Assembly: GCA_963596015.1 (NCBI GenBank)
Contig: CAVBJS010000045.1
Location: 1-22,523, forward strand
Source: CAG-791 sp963596015
GTDB lineage: Bacteria; Bacillota; Clostridia; Lachnospirales; Lachnospiraceae
Direction: 5' to 3'
DNA length: 22,523 nt
The position numbers were made by a program, and so were the translations under genes. The notes below the pieces were generated by a model that saw only the letters and a list, made by a program, of their open reading frames with translations, was not told the origin of the DNA and did not search any database. Each line of letters starts with the position of its first letter. Positions within the stretch are counted from its first letter, which is position 1. Shown one piece after another: positions 1 through 8,272 of this stretch.

Positions 1-82
1 AGGGCATACCTAAGCATACTTTACAACACTTTACCTTCCTTAGCAAACTACTGCGTCTGTATTCATCAAATTGCTTATCGCG

Positions 83-274
83 TTACAGTCCGGACGCCGA
101 CCAGGCGGCGGGTGGCGGAGCGTGTCCGGGTGAGGGGCCTTGCGAGGCCTCGGTCCTTAGCTCGCGTCCTTTGCGAGCTTAGTACCGCTAGGTCCGAAGG
201 ATGGAGCCGAGAGGCGTCCCCTCACCCGGATACCTCCGCCAGGCCCCGCCGCCTGGCCGGCGTCCGGACTGTAA
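83..274. repeat. Long palindromic intergenic element, copy 1 (192 bp)
   Basis: The ends are TTACAGT (83-89) and ACTGTAA (268-274). The outer 30 bases of the two arms match as an inverted repeat with a single mismatch (core GCCGRCCAGGCGGCGGG). Further in, both arms carry a second conserved block (GGCGGAG, then TCCGGGTGAGGGG). The centre holds smaller hairpins, for example GGCCT-TGCG-AGGCC and AGCTCGC...GCGAGCT. The whole would fold as a branched cruciform or RNA. Direct inspection shows no target-site duplication and no transposase. It lies just downstream of the minus-strand gene ending at 296. Three shorter relatives occur in this window. Confidence 0.85.
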
Positions 275-295
275 CCTTGTTCTGCCCAGATACTT

Positions 296-1876
296 TTATT
301 CACCGGATGCCTGCTGCGCCGTCACGTAATAGAGGCTGAATTCCTCATGAAAAACCGCCTCCTCCGGTGTCTGATAGAGCAGCTGCCAATCCTGGGTCTG
401 CAAATCCTCCACCACGTTGTCTCTGTCAATGATGATATAGAAACCATTCTGGCACAGACCATTTTCCTCCAGGACGGCCATCATTTCCGTCTGGCTCATC
501 CTTCGATTCCAGTTGCTGTCCCAATTGGTATAGGTAACGTAGGTATTCTGCTGCGGACAGAAGATCCGGATTCCCTTATGGGTCAGGTAAGCTGCCACAG
601 AGGGGGCCGTCGCCGCATCCGTCATCACCACGGTACCGTTTTCCGGCACCACCGCCTCCACAGCCTTGGCCACCTGACCGGCATCGGAAAACTGCATGTG
701 CATATCCTTTATCATATACGGATAAAGCCGCACACTGCAAAGCCACATGGTAACTGCCAGCGTAGGCAACAGTGCCAGGCAAAATTCATTTCTGCAAAGG
801 AATCTTCTGATCTTATAGACCGCCTCTTCTTTTCCTGTCTTTGCGTCTGTATTTGGCACACCGCTTTTCCATTCTGCAGCGTTTTGCATATCCTTTACCC
901 GATCCAGGCACACCCACAGATACCAGAGAAAAAGTAAAAACCAGGTCAGTGCCCGCTGACCGGTAGGCCCGTTGATGCCTGTATAGATCACCATCTGCGC
1001 TCCGATGCCGCCGAAAAAGCAAACAGTCTCTCCCCAAAGGTGCCGGCGCAGCACCGCATAGATGCAAAGAGCCAGCACGGCAGCCGCCAGCCACAGTGCC
1101 CTGGTGCCGCCAATTTCCATATACATGCTCATGGTATAAGGCAGCGTCTGCCACAATCCATGCCAGAATTCCCCAAGGGTCATCCTCTCCACATCCATGG
1201 AGGCACTCTCCTTAATATGGGCGAACTGCACCAACAGCCAGAAAAAACTGCAGAGAGGCAACAGCAACGGCAGCAGCCTTCGAACCAGGCTTTTCAGTCC
1301 ATCCTTGTGAAAACGGCACATGCGCTGCACCAGAAAAACAAAGGACATGATCCCTGCCATTCCCACCATGATCACATGGGTCTGCACCAACAGTCCCAGG
1401 AAAATGCAATACAGCCAGGGATGTTCCCATTTTTTCTTTTCCAGTGCCGCCAGACAGACCATAAACAGAAAGGCCAATGCATAGCTGCGGGAAATGACCG
1501 GATACATATAGGTAAAAAGAGGTGTGAAAAGAAGCAGTGCCCGCAGCCATCCTGGAAACGGACTTCTCCATAAGAAAACGGCCGCAGCCAGGACCATGAG
1601 TACGCAGGAAAGGACACACATGGATAAAATAGGCAGACCCGCTCTGGTCAGAGGCAAAAGCAGGAAATACCAGAGGCAGGGATGCCCCTCCACGGACATC
1701 TGCCGGATGATCCCTGCAGGAGATAGATCCCTGGCAATGGTCCAGGCCAACGCCTCATCCCTCCACGGCTCATGGACACTGACCAGATATCCGTTCACAG
1801 CGGCATACGCCGCAAGAATGATCAGCAGCCAGATGTTTCCCCTGATCCATTGTCGAATGTTTCTGCTTTTCTTCAT
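296..1876 (-). CDS. Polytopic membrane protein, GT-C-type glycosyltransferase-like (ArnT/PMT superfamily)
   Basis: This is a 526-residue integral membrane protein with a first membrane segment at about residues 14-33 and many more to about residue 400, followed by a C-terminal soluble part. After the first membrane segment comes HEPWRDEALAW (35-45), then EGHPCLWY (63-70); an acidic pair in the first outer loop followed by an HP motif is the signature arrangement of GT-C enzymes that use polyprenyl-phosphate sugars. RSY (130-132) and TH (166-167) also fit. Its likely role is transferring a sugar from a lipid carrier on the outer membrane face; donor and acceptor cannot be read from sequence. 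The ATG has a GAGGGGAAG ribosome site about 11 bases upstream, and a good promoter lies at 1949-1977. The gene is transcribed singly and divergently from the SGNH lipoprotein gene. GT-C membership is fairly sure; precise family is not. Confidence 0.75.
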   Translation of the reverse strand: MKKSRNIRQWIRGNIWLLIILAAYAAVNGYLVSVHEPWRDEALAWTIARDLSPAGIIRQMSVEGHPCLWYFLLLPLTRAGLPILSMCVLSCVLMVLAAAVFLWRSPFPGWLRALLLFTPLFTYMYPVISRSYALAFLFMVCLAALEKKKWEHPWLYCIFLGLLVQTHVIMVGMAGIMSFVFLVQRMCRFHKDGLKSLVRRLLPLLLPLCSFFWLLVQFAHIKESASMDVERMTLGEFWHGLWQTLPYTMSMYMEIGGTRALWLAAAVLALCIYAVLRRHLWGETVCFFGGIGAQMVIYTGINGPTGQRALTWFLLFLWYLWVCLDRVKDMQNAAEWKSGVPNTDAKTGKEEAVYKIRRFLCRNEFCLALLPTLAVTMWLCSVRLYPYMIKDMHMQFSDAGQVAKAVEAVVPENGTVVMTDAATAPSVAAYLTHKGIRIFCPQQNTYVTYTNWDSNWNRRMSQTEMMAVLEENGLCQNGFYIIIDRDNVVEDLQTQDWQLLYQTPEEAVFHEEFSLYYVTAQQASGE

Positions 1877-1948
1877 CAGAAATACTTCCCCTCTCAGATA
1901 ATTTACGATAGGATGCGCAGTAACCTTTCAAATGGCATCTATATCGGC

Positions 1949-1977
1949 ATTATAGGAAATCAGCAGTAAATTGTCCA
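1949..1977 (-). promoter_or_regulatory. Sigma-A-type promoter of the GT-C-like gene
   Basis: Read on the minus strand, a TGGACA -35 box (1972-1977) and a perfect TATAAT -10 box (1949-1954) are separated by 17 bases. Transcription would start near 1942, giving a leader of about 65 bases before the ATG at 1876. Confidence 0.6.
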
Positions 1978-1999
1978 ACAGGATACTGGACGGTTTCTG

Positions 2000-2054
2000 T
2001 TACAGTTCAGAGGCCGGCCAGGCGGCAGGGTCCTGGCCGGCCTCTGAACTGTAA
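2000..2054. repeat. Palindromic element, copy 2: minimal perfect hairpin (55 bp)
   Basis: Two 23-base arms (TTACAGTTCAGAGGCCGGCC followed by AGG, and its exact complement) flank a 9-base loop (CGGCAGGGT). The ends and GCCGGCCAGGCGGC core match copy 1, but all internal blocks of copy 1 are absent, so it looks like a collapsed form. It lies between the divergent promoters of the GT-C-like gene and the SGNH lipoprotein gene. Confidence 0.9.
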
Positions 2055-2082
2055 TCATTGTCTTTCTTCTCGTCAACTGTGC

Positions 2083-2088
2083 TATAAT
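2083..2088 (+). promoter_or_regulatory. Probable -10 box for the SGNH lipoprotein gene
   Basis: A perfect TATAAT lies 28 bases right of palindromic element 2. The best -35 candidates (TTGTCT or TGTCTT, 18-19 bases upstream) are weak. If used, the transcript carries a leader of about 200 bases before the start codon at 2301. Confidence 0.45.
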
Positions 2089-2094
2089 GGAACA

Positions 2095-2300
2095 GTCTAA
2101 CATGTTGTGCCCCAGACCATACGGCACAGTCGGATCATGTGAAGGGTAGGTTTGCTGCCGGATCGGCATCTGAAACTATCGTTATGTTCACACGGCTATT
2201 TGTTACGCAGACGTCACGAATAGTCATACTCGCAGCCCGGGATCATCCTATCCGCTCTGCGACTCTTCCGGCACACGACGTCTGCGGAATGGAGATCATT
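2095..2300 (+). promoter_or_regulatory. Foldable 5' leader of the SGNH lipoprotein gene
   Basis: This 200-base stretch holds a hairpin TGTGCC/GGCACA (2106-2111 and 2123-2128), a perfect 10-base pairing CGCAGACGTC/GACGTCTGCG (2206-2215 and 2277-2286), and inside that a hairpin closed by TCGCAG/CTGCGA (2230-2235 and 2257-2262). The last arm of the long pairing ends four bases before the GGAG ribosome site. I do not recognise a known riboswitch class. An open frame continues through the leader from GTG 2139, but it would bury the lipoprotein signal, so I treat it as non-coding. Confidence 0.4.
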
Positions 2301-3503
2301 ATGAAAAGAAATAAACTGGCAGCTCTTTTGATCAGCGCTGCTTTGTGTGCATCCCTTTTGTCCGGCTGCTCGTCCGGTGTTTCCGACAGCGCAGCCTCCG
2401 CTTCCTCCGAAGTAGAAACGGCGCAGGACAACGCCGCCCAGTCTGCTTCCACCCAGACTTCCTCTGTAGAAGCCTCTACCTCCGAGGCTTCCGCATCCGA
2501 AACTTCCTCGGAAAGTACCTCTGAAGCCGCCGACACAGACACCTCTTCCGCTGCATCGCAGGAAGGCCAGCCCACCTCTGATGCTTCTTCTGTCTATACA
2601 GAGGTGGCACCGGAAGATATTACGGTGGTGGACGTAGACGAGCTCAACGAGCCGGAGAATCCCCAGGAGGCCACTGCCTCTGCCACCGCAGATGACCAGA
2701 TCACTGCCAAGGACGGCGGCAATATGCAGATCGTTTTCCTCGGCGACAGCCAGCTGGACAACTTCCGGGACGATACCGGTATCGCCTATCTGGTGGCCCA
2801 GTACTGTGATGCCAATGTCTATAATCTGGCAATGGGCGGTACTGCCGCTTCTCTTTTACCCGGTGAAAAGCACGGCGTGGAAGAATGGGAATCCCGGTGC
2901 TTCCTGGGTATGGTCTATGCCATCACCGGCAAAGTAGATCCTGCATTCTTCAGCAAATATACCGCCTATAACGTCTTTAAGTCCTGTGATTTTTCCAAGA
3001 CGGACATCTTCGTCATCGAATACGGACTGAATGACTACTTTAACGGTGCGGCAGTCAATAACCCCAACAACGTTCTGGATCTGGAGACCTACGGCGGCGC
3101 GCTGCATGTAGGTATTGACAATCTGAAGCAGGCTTATCCCAACGCCACCTTCATTCTCTGCGGTCCCAACTATGCCCAGTTCTTTAAGAATAATCAGTAT
3201 CTGGGAGACGGCAATATCCTAAGCAACGGCAAAGCTACCCTGCAGGAATATGCCAAGACTGCCGATCAGATCGCTGCTGAGTTCGGTATCAGTTACTTAG
3301 ACGCCTACTGGGCACTCGGCATCAACTCCTATAATGCCGACGAAAATCTGATGGACGGCGTGCATCTCTCTGAAGAGGGACGCCGCAAGTATGCCCAGAT
3401 GCTCTCCCGCATCATTCTCCGCTCCCAGGGCTATGATGTGGCGCCCGGCACCAACTTAGACGAGATCGATCTGAGCACCTTGCAGCGCACCACCGGCAAC
3501 TAA
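2301..3503 (+). CDS. Secreted SGNH/GDSL-family hydrolase lipoprotein
   Basis: This 400-residue protein starts with a lipoprotein signal peptide (MKRNKLAALLISAALCASLL) and the lipobox LSGC (Cys23), so it should be anchored to the outer face of the membrane. Residues 24-130 are a Ser/Ala/Glu/Thr-rich spacer that could lift the catalytic domain off the membrane. The SGNH fold follows: GDSQLDN (149-154, nucleophile Ser150), NLAMGGT with the block-II Gly (about 175-181), GLND (242-245) and DGVH (352-355), giving the expected Ser/Asp/His set. SGNH lipoproteins typically remove or add acyl groups on wall glycans; the substrate here is unknown. The ATG at 2301 is chosen because GGAG lies six bases upstream and it starts the signal peptide. 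A terminator follows at 3534-3582. Confidence 0.85.
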   Translation: MKRNKLAALLISAALCASLLSGCSSGVSDSAASASSEVETAQDNAAQSASTQTSSVEASTSEASASETSSESTSEAADTDTSSAASQEGQPTSDASSVYTEVAPEDITVVDVDELNEPENPQEATASATADDQITAKDGGNMQIVFLGDSQLDNFRDDTGIAYLVAQYCDANVYNLAMGGTAASLLPGEKHGVEEWESRCFLGMVYAITGKVDPAFFSKYTAYNVFKSCDFSKTDIFVIEYGLNDYFNGAAVNNPNNVLDLETYGGALHVGIDNLKQAYPNATFILCGPNYAQFFKNNQYLGDGNILSNGKATLQEYAKTADQIAAEFGISYLDAYWALGINSYNADENLMDGVHLSEEGRRKYAQMLSRIILRSQGYDVAPGTNLDEIDLSTLQRTTGN

Positions 3504-3533
3504 GTAATCTTCTGACTGCCGATTTCCTACCGA

Positions 3534-3582
3534 AAAAAGGTACATGCCAACCGGAAAGTTGTTCCGTTGCATGTACCTTTTT
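3534..3582. terminator. Bidirectional rho-independent terminator
   Basis: AAAAAGGTACATGC (3534 onward) pairs with GCATGTACCTTTTT (3569-3582), and an inner AACCGGAA/TTCCGTT pairing extends the stem. The A-run and T-run let it end transcription from the SGNH gene on the plus strand and, in principle, from the surface-glycan operon on the minus strand. The remaining 3583-3732 shows nothing I can name. Confidence 0.85.
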
Positions 3583-3732
3583 CTATCTCATTGCTTATCG
3601 TTTATATCTCTTAGCTTATCCTTTGGCGATCCGCCGTTCCATCAGGTTCTGTTCCGGTCAGATATCGAATACCATCCAGGTTATCCGCTGCCCGATCCCT
3701 TTGCCGGCGTCTGTTCAGGGACGATCCATCCC

Positions 3733-5337
3733 TTATTTTACCACCACAGAATTTTTATCATAATACCTTGCCACTGCTTTATTCTCCCAGGAATCCATGG
3801 AATCTGTCAGGTCGGAGAAGAATAAAAGCTGGGGCTGGGCAGGCAGCTTTTCGAAGACCACGTCCTTTACCGTATCATCCAAAAGCACCTTCGTCCGCTC
3901 CTCATAGGCCTCTCCGTAGGCCTTAGCCGATCCGTTCAGCAGATCCGTCATGGCACTGGAGCTGGTGTAATAATAAGGATCCACATGGATGCACAGCGCC
4001 GAGGCAAATACAATGAACAGGCTCAGCAGAACCATGCTCCGGAAAGCCGGCGCGGAAAAGTATCTGTCCGCTCCGTCTGCGTCCGCTCTGCCTTGTCCTC
4101 TTCTCTCCAGATATTTTCGCAGCCAGCCTAGTCCATACATCAGGCACAATCCCATCAACAGAATATACTGGATGAAGAAGATCGCCTGCAGTCGTCCTGC
4201 GCCGATATTGCCGATGGCATAAAGCGGCGGTGTTACGTTGGCACTGGTCAGGCCGTAGCCCATCAGAAATACCAACAGCGGGCAAGGGAAGGTAAAGTCT
4301 GTGTCCCCCACCATTTTCCAGATAAAGGGCACCAGCAGCAGGAAGCCTGCGGCCACCGCCCAGGTGGTCCAATCGCTGACGCAGTAATCAAAGAAATAGT
4401 ACAGCGAGATCAGGATAGCCTTCACCGCCCCCATTCCCTGGGTGATCTCCGAACGATAGCTGTTTCCCGGCGCCAGACAGCTGGCCAGGAATCCAAAGAA
4501 AAAGCAGGCCATGGGCACCAGCAGGATCCTCTGTCTTTTCAGGGCGCCGTTTCTCCAGAGAAGGAAAACCGCCACCACCAGCACGATGGCCACGGTCAGG
4601 GCCGTCATATAATTGCCGCCGCCTACGAAGATCCCCAGGAAGCAGGCCATGCAAAGATCGTAGATTCGCTTGCCTCGTTTCTTATCATAGACCGCAGACA
4701 AAAGGCAGCCTAAGTAAAATAATCCTACCGCATAAAAGAAAATGTAATTGACAGCGCCGCAATACCAATAGAACGCCTCATTTCTCCCCACCGTACACTG
4801 CACAGTGACCAGCAGCAGGATCATGGTCACGCTGCGGCACAGATCCCTGGACATACCAAGGGCCTTCACCAGCAAAGCCCGCAGCAGATACATGGTGGAA
4901 AAGGTCAACATTCCCAACATGATCCAGGTCGTGGCTGCATAAACGTGCTCCCCGAATACCCCCGGATGAACAGACATCATAAAGATGGCCGAAAAATAGC
5001 CCATCCAATACAGGAAATCATGGGCCGCCATCAAAGCCGCCTGCCAGATCACTGCGAATACATTGTGGGTCGTGATCCAGGCGGTATGGCAGGTCTGACC
5101 GATGGAATAGTCATCTGCCCCCGCATAGTTATACTGCGCGATCACCAGCATGGGGATCAGGCTGGCAAAATAAAGGACGGTCAGCAAAACGGAGATCCTT
5201 TTCACCGTCCAGAAACGGCGCATGCGCTCCTCCGTCTCCTTCATCCTGCTGCACAGGCTGCAAACACGCTTGCCTGCACAGTCATCTCCCGATCTGCCTT
5301 TTCCTTGCTGCGTCGCTGTTACCTTTTGCTTATCCAT
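3733..5337 (-). CDS. DUF6056-like polytopic membrane protein (last gene of surface-glycan operon)
   Basis: This is a 534-residue protein with about ten to twelve hydrophobic segments and a short C-terminal soluble tail. After the first membrane segment it has GADDYS (73-78), the acidic motif that DUF6056 proteins carry in their first outer loop, and later WMGYF and NEAFYWYCGAVNY, which fit the same family. DUF6056 proteins are commonly found beside glycosyltransferases and look like GT-C relatives, but their reaction is not established. The N terminus holds three cysteines (20, 26, 29) in a hydrophilic stretch. The start has a GGAAAGG ribosome site about ten bases upstream; Met32 is an alternative start. 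It lies 63 bases after the aminotransferase gene, in the same direction. A paralogue of the same type opens the operon at 11088. Confidence 0.7.
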   Translation of the reverse strand: MDKQKVTATQQGKGRSGDDCAGKRVCSLCSRMKETEERMRRFWTVKRISVLLTVLYFASLIPMLVIAQYNYAGADDYSIGQTCHTAWITTHNVFAVIWQAALMAAHDFLYWMGYFSAIFMMSVHPGVFGEHVYAATTWIMLGMLTFSTMYLLRALLVKALGMSRDLCRSVTMILLLVTVQCTVGRNEAFYWYCGAVNYIFFYAVGLFYLGCLLSAVYDKKRGKRIYDLCMACFLGIFVGGGNYMTALTVAIVLVVAVFLLWRNGALKRQRILLVPMACFFFGFLASCLAPGNSYRSEITQGMGAVKAILISLYYFFDYCVSDWTTWAVAAGFLLLVPFIWKMVGDTDFTFPCPLLVFLMGYGLTSANVTPPLYAIGNIGAGRLQAIFFIQYILLMGLCLMYGLGWLRKYLERRGQGRADADGADRYFSAPAFRSMVLLSLFIVFASALCIHVDPYYYTSSSAMTDLLNGSAKAYGEAYEERTKVLLDDTVKDVVFEKLPAQPQLLFFSDLTDSMDSWENKAVARYYDKNSVVVK

Positions 5338-5400
5338 ATTTAAAAAGCCTTTCCGGATATTTCTGAATCTGTGCAGTCACCGCTGTATGTATGCTGACAA

Positions 5401-6501
5401 CTACGGCGATACATAGGCGTTGCACTTTTCAATTACCAGATCCACTTCTTCCCGGGTCATCTCCGGGAAAAGAGGAAGGGTGGCGCAGTGGGCCGCCAAC
5501 TGCTCCGCATTAGGGCAGTCTCCCGGCTTATATCCCAAAGCGGCATAGGCCTCCTGGAGATGGCAGGGCACCGGATAATGCCGGTTGCACTCAATGTCAT
5601 TTTCCTTCATATAGGCCAGAAAATCCTCCGGATCCGGCACCTGTACTTCGTAGAGATGGTATACGTGCCTGGTATTGGCAGGATGCTTTTGTTTCACAAA
5701 GCAGGGATTGGTGATCTCTGCATCATAGCGCTGTCCGATGGCGATGCGCTGCTTCGTCCACTCCTCTAAGTGACGCAGTCCCACGGAAAGTACCGCTCCC
5801 TGTACACCCTCCAGCCGCATATTATATCCCACCACCTCGTGGTAATAACGCACCCGGCAGCCCTGGTTCTTGTACACAACCGCCTTATCGATATAGGAAG
5901 GATCATTGGAGGTAATGCTTCCCCCTTCTCCGAAGGCATAGAGATTCTTGCCCGGATAAAAGCTGAAGCACCCGATCTCTCCAAGGCCTCCTACCTTTTT
6001 TCCTTCATACTCGGCGCCTGCCGCCTGGGCGCAGTCCTCTGCCACAAACAGACCATGTCTGTCTGCCACCTCCCGGATCGCCTTATAATCAAAGGGCTGT
6101 CCGTAAAGATGTACTCCGATGATCCCCTTGGTCCTGGGGGTGATCAGCTTTTCCACAGATGCCGCATCGATCTCCCAGGTATCCGGCGTGCAATCGGCAA
6201 ACACCGGAGTGGCACCGGTATACGTGACACCCCAGGCCGTGGCGATATAGGTATTGGCAGGTACGATCACCTCGTCTCCTTCGCCTACTCCCAGTGCCAG
6301 CATGGCCAGATGCAGGGCGCTGGTACCGTTATTGACACCGGTGGCTGCCTTTACCCCCAGATAACGGGCAAATTCCTGATCAAATTCATCCGCAAAACTG
6401 CCTCCGGAAAAGGCCGTCTTCTCACAGACAGCTGTGATGGCCTGCAAATATTCCTCTCTGTGCTTTTGAAAATCCCTTGCCAGATCAATTCTCTTCAGCA
6501 T
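5401..6501 (-). CDS. DegT/DnrJ/EryC1/StrS family PLP aminotransferase
   Basis: This 366-residue fold-I PLP enzyme is of the sugar aminotransferase type. It shows the family order: FSGGSFADEFDQEFA near the start, GVNNGTSALHLA (55-66), EVIVPANTYIATAWG (77-91), the PLP-ring aspartate in AEDCAQA (Asp156), and SFYPGKNL (180-187) with Lys185 as the Schiff-base lysine. Full length. Such enzymes transfer an amino group from glutamate to a keto group on a nucleotide-activated sugar, making an amino or amino-deoxy sugar. The dehydratase and thymidylyltransferase that would supply the keto sugar are not in this window, so the exact substrate is open. Its start overlaps the end of the upstream glycosyltransferase gene by 17 bases, which suggests translational coupling. 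Confidence 0.9.
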   Translation of the reverse strand: MLKRIDLARDFQKHREEYLQAITAVCEKTAFSGGSFADEFDQEFARYLGVKAATGVNNGTSALHLAMLALGVGEGDEVIVPANTYIATAWGVTYTGATPVFADCTPDTWEIDAASVEKLITPRTKGIIGVHLYGQPFDYKAIREVADRHGLFVAEDCAQAAGAEYEGKKVGGLGEIGCFSFYPGKNLYAFGEGGSITSNDPSYIDKAVVYKNQGCRVRYYHEVVGYNMRLEGVQGAVLSVGLRHLEEWTKQRIAIGQRYDAEITNPCFVKQKHPANTRHVYHLYEVQVPDPEDFLAYMKENDIECNRHYPVPCHLQEAYAALGYKPGDCPNAEQLAAHCATLPLFPEMTREEVDLVIEKCNAYVSP

Positions 6502-7312
6502 TGGCTTTTTCCTGTTCCTTTCCCTGTGTTGCTTCCCGCTGCAGGATCTCCTGCTCCACTAAAAGACTCTTTTCCTCTCTGTCCTCTAAGGCGAACTGCT
6601 TTTTCAGAGCGTGGATCTGCTGCATATAATTACGCACGGTCTTGCCCACATTAACGGTGGTATTGTAATCCTCCACAAAGCGCACCGGCATGTCATAGAT
6701 ATGCACTCCTCTGCGCTCTGCCCGCAGCAGCAGCTCGATCATATAAAACCACCCCGGATCATCGCTGCACTCCGCTGTCAGCGCCTTGGCCACATCTTTT
6801 TTCATAAAGGTAAAGCCGCAGATGGCGTCTGAAGCCTTCATGCCGAAGTTCAGCTTCAGCAAGGTCACCAGACCTGCGGAAGTGATCTTGCGGTACCACT
6901 TTCTGCCCACGGTCTCGGAGTCCTTGGCAAACCGGGTGGCATTGACATACTCCAGGGTGGGATTTTTCTTAAAAAGCTGCAGGGTGCGGCCTAAGTTTTT
7001 GATCTCTGTGGAAAGATCGATATCCATGGTGCCCACGATATCGTACTCATTTCTCTCTACGCCGGTGCGGAAGGCAATGCCCACGCCCCTTGTCTCGGTG
7101 CGGATATAGCGGACCTTGTCCGGGTACTCCTCCATCAGTTTCTGTGCGATCTGGGGCGTATCATCGTCGGAGCCATTGTCCACAATGGTGCATACATAGT
7201 AGACTTCCTCATACTTTTCGCAATAATGCTCCATATAACGGATCGTCCCCGTGATTCCCTTCCAAAGACGAAGGTGCTCATTCAGAACCGGAAAAAGAAT
7301 ATTCAGTGTCAT
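6485..7312 (-). CDS. Family 2 glycosyltransferase, dolichol-phosphate-mannose-synthase-like
   Basis: This 275-residue soluble GT-A enzyme has LNILFPVLNE at the start, DNGSDD (45-50) for nucleotide binding and MDIDLS (96-101) carrying the DxD metal site. It resembles DPM1-like transferases, which attach a sugar from a nucleotide donor to a polyprenyl phosphate or build a lipid-linked chain at the inner membrane face. No membrane segments are evident; the C-terminal 60 residues are charged and probably helical. AAGGAG lies seven bases before the ATG. It starts 14 bases after the upstream glycosyltransferase gene and overlaps the aminotransferase gene at its end. It probably uses a product of that aminotransferase or acts on the same carrier, which is inference from context. 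Confidence 0.88.
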   Translation of the reverse strand: MTLNILFPVLNEHLRLWKGITGTIRYMEHYCEKYEEVYYVCTIVDNGSDDDTPQIAQKLMEEYPDKVRYIRTETRGVGIAFRTGVERNEYDIVGTMDIDLSTEIKNLGRTLQLFKKNPTLEYVNATRFAKDSETVGRKWYRKITSAGLVTLLKLNFGMKASDAICGFTFMKKDVAKALTAECSDDPGWFYMIELLLRAERRGVHIYDMPVRFVEDYNTTVNVGKTVRNYMQQIHALKKQFALEDREEKSLLVEQEILQREATQGKEQEKANAEEN

Positions 7313-7326
7313 ACGTTTCTCCTTTA

Positions 7327-8271
7327 TCAGTTAATGATCTTCTCTACCCCTGCGATCAGATACCGCTGCTGCTTGAAGATCAGATTCAGCAGTACCGACA
7401 GGTATTTAAGGACAATGGTCAAAAGTACGAAAACCCCCATGAAGCCAAGGGACATAAATCCCATGGTGGAAAGCCATCCTTCCACCGGATGTACTTTTCC
7501 GAAATATTCGGCGATCAGATAGATGCCCATGACCACGGTGATCCCCAAAAACAGAAGACTCACGGCCAGAGATACCCTTTCCAGCACATTGGTGAAATAG
7601 ATAAAGGAATCCAATGCCAGAGAAGTCCTCTCCCCGCTGTTGGAGTGGACCGTGCGGGTACCGGCGCCGGTAATGCTCTGATAGGAGATGGTATCTGCCT
7701 GCAGTCCGCAGTTCATATAGACGGCCTTTCGATAAGGAATGTATTGTCCGATGGCCTTCACCCGATTGATGGCCCGTCTGGAGAGGATCCGGAAGGTCTC
7801 CGGTCCGATCTTGGTACTGCCTCGGCTGGCACTGTTATAGACGCCATAGAAGATCCGGGAAGACAGGCGCACCTTGCTGTCGCTGCTGGCCGATACGATA
7901 TCATATCCCTCCAGCATATGATCGTAGACCCGGCGCAGCAACGCCGGCTCATAGTCCACCAGCATATCGTCGAACTCATAGACAAAATCGCCGATGGACA
8001 GATCTCTTCCCGCATTCATAGCCGCTTCCAGTCCCTGATAATGGCTCATCTGCACGATGCTGACCATCTGTCCCTCTCCCTGCCTGCTGCCGGCAAAGAA
8101 GTCATGGATCTTCATCAGACTTGCATCTGTGGAAGCATCATTGACAAAGATCAGCTCATATTTATCAAAATTCGCTGCCATGGTCTCTGTGATCATTTTC
8201 AGAAAGCCCTCTATCCGGCTCTCGTCATTATGCAGATACATGACAGCAGATGCAAATTTACTTTCTTTCAA
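7327..8271 (-). CDS. Family 2 glycosyltransferase with C-terminal membrane anchor (GtrB-like)
   Basis: This 314-residue protein has a GT-A domain with VNDASTD (43-49) and EFDDML (99-104) as the acidic metal motif, followed by two membrane segments at about 234-254 and 268-288. This layout is that of GtrB/ArnC-type enzymes that charge undecaprenyl phosphate with a sugar on the inner face, the donors used by GT-C enzymes such as the neighbouring membrane proteins. The start codon is TTG (8269-8271) with GGAAGGG about nine bases upstream; no better start is visible, because the next Met (residue 11) lies inside the domain. The ribosome site is part of a repeat described at 8273-8450. The sequence begins MKESKFASAVMYLHNDESRI, a slightly unusual opening of the GT-A fold (VMYLHNDE instead of VPxYNEE). 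Confidence 0.87.
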   Translation of the reverse strand: MKESKFASAVMYLHNDESRIEGFLKMITETMAANFDKYELIFVNDASTDASLMKIHDFFAGSRQGEGQMVSIVQMSHYQGLEAAMNAGRDLSIGDFVYEFDDMLVDYEPALLRRVYDHMLEGYDIVSASSDSKVRLSSRIFYGVYNSASRGSTKIGPETFRILSRRAINRVKAIGQYIPYRKAVYMNCGLQADTISYQSITGAGTRTVHSNSGERTSLALDSFIYFTNVLERVSLAVSLLFLGITVVMGIYLIAEYFGKVHPVEGWLSTMGFMSLGFMGVFVLLTIVLKYLSVLLNLIFKQQRYLIAGVEKIIN

Positions 8272-8272
8272 A

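Noticed and set aside
112..339. 75-residue plus-strand open frame
   Set aside because: It lies within palindromic element 1 and runs into the 3' end of the minus-strand GT-C-like gene; composition reflects the GC-rich repeat and there is no ribosome site.
2139..2300. N-terminal extension of the lipoprotein frame from GTG 2139
   Set aside because: It would place the signal peptide and lipobox about 55 residues inside the protein. GGAG before ATG 2301 and the lipoprotein signal fix the start there.
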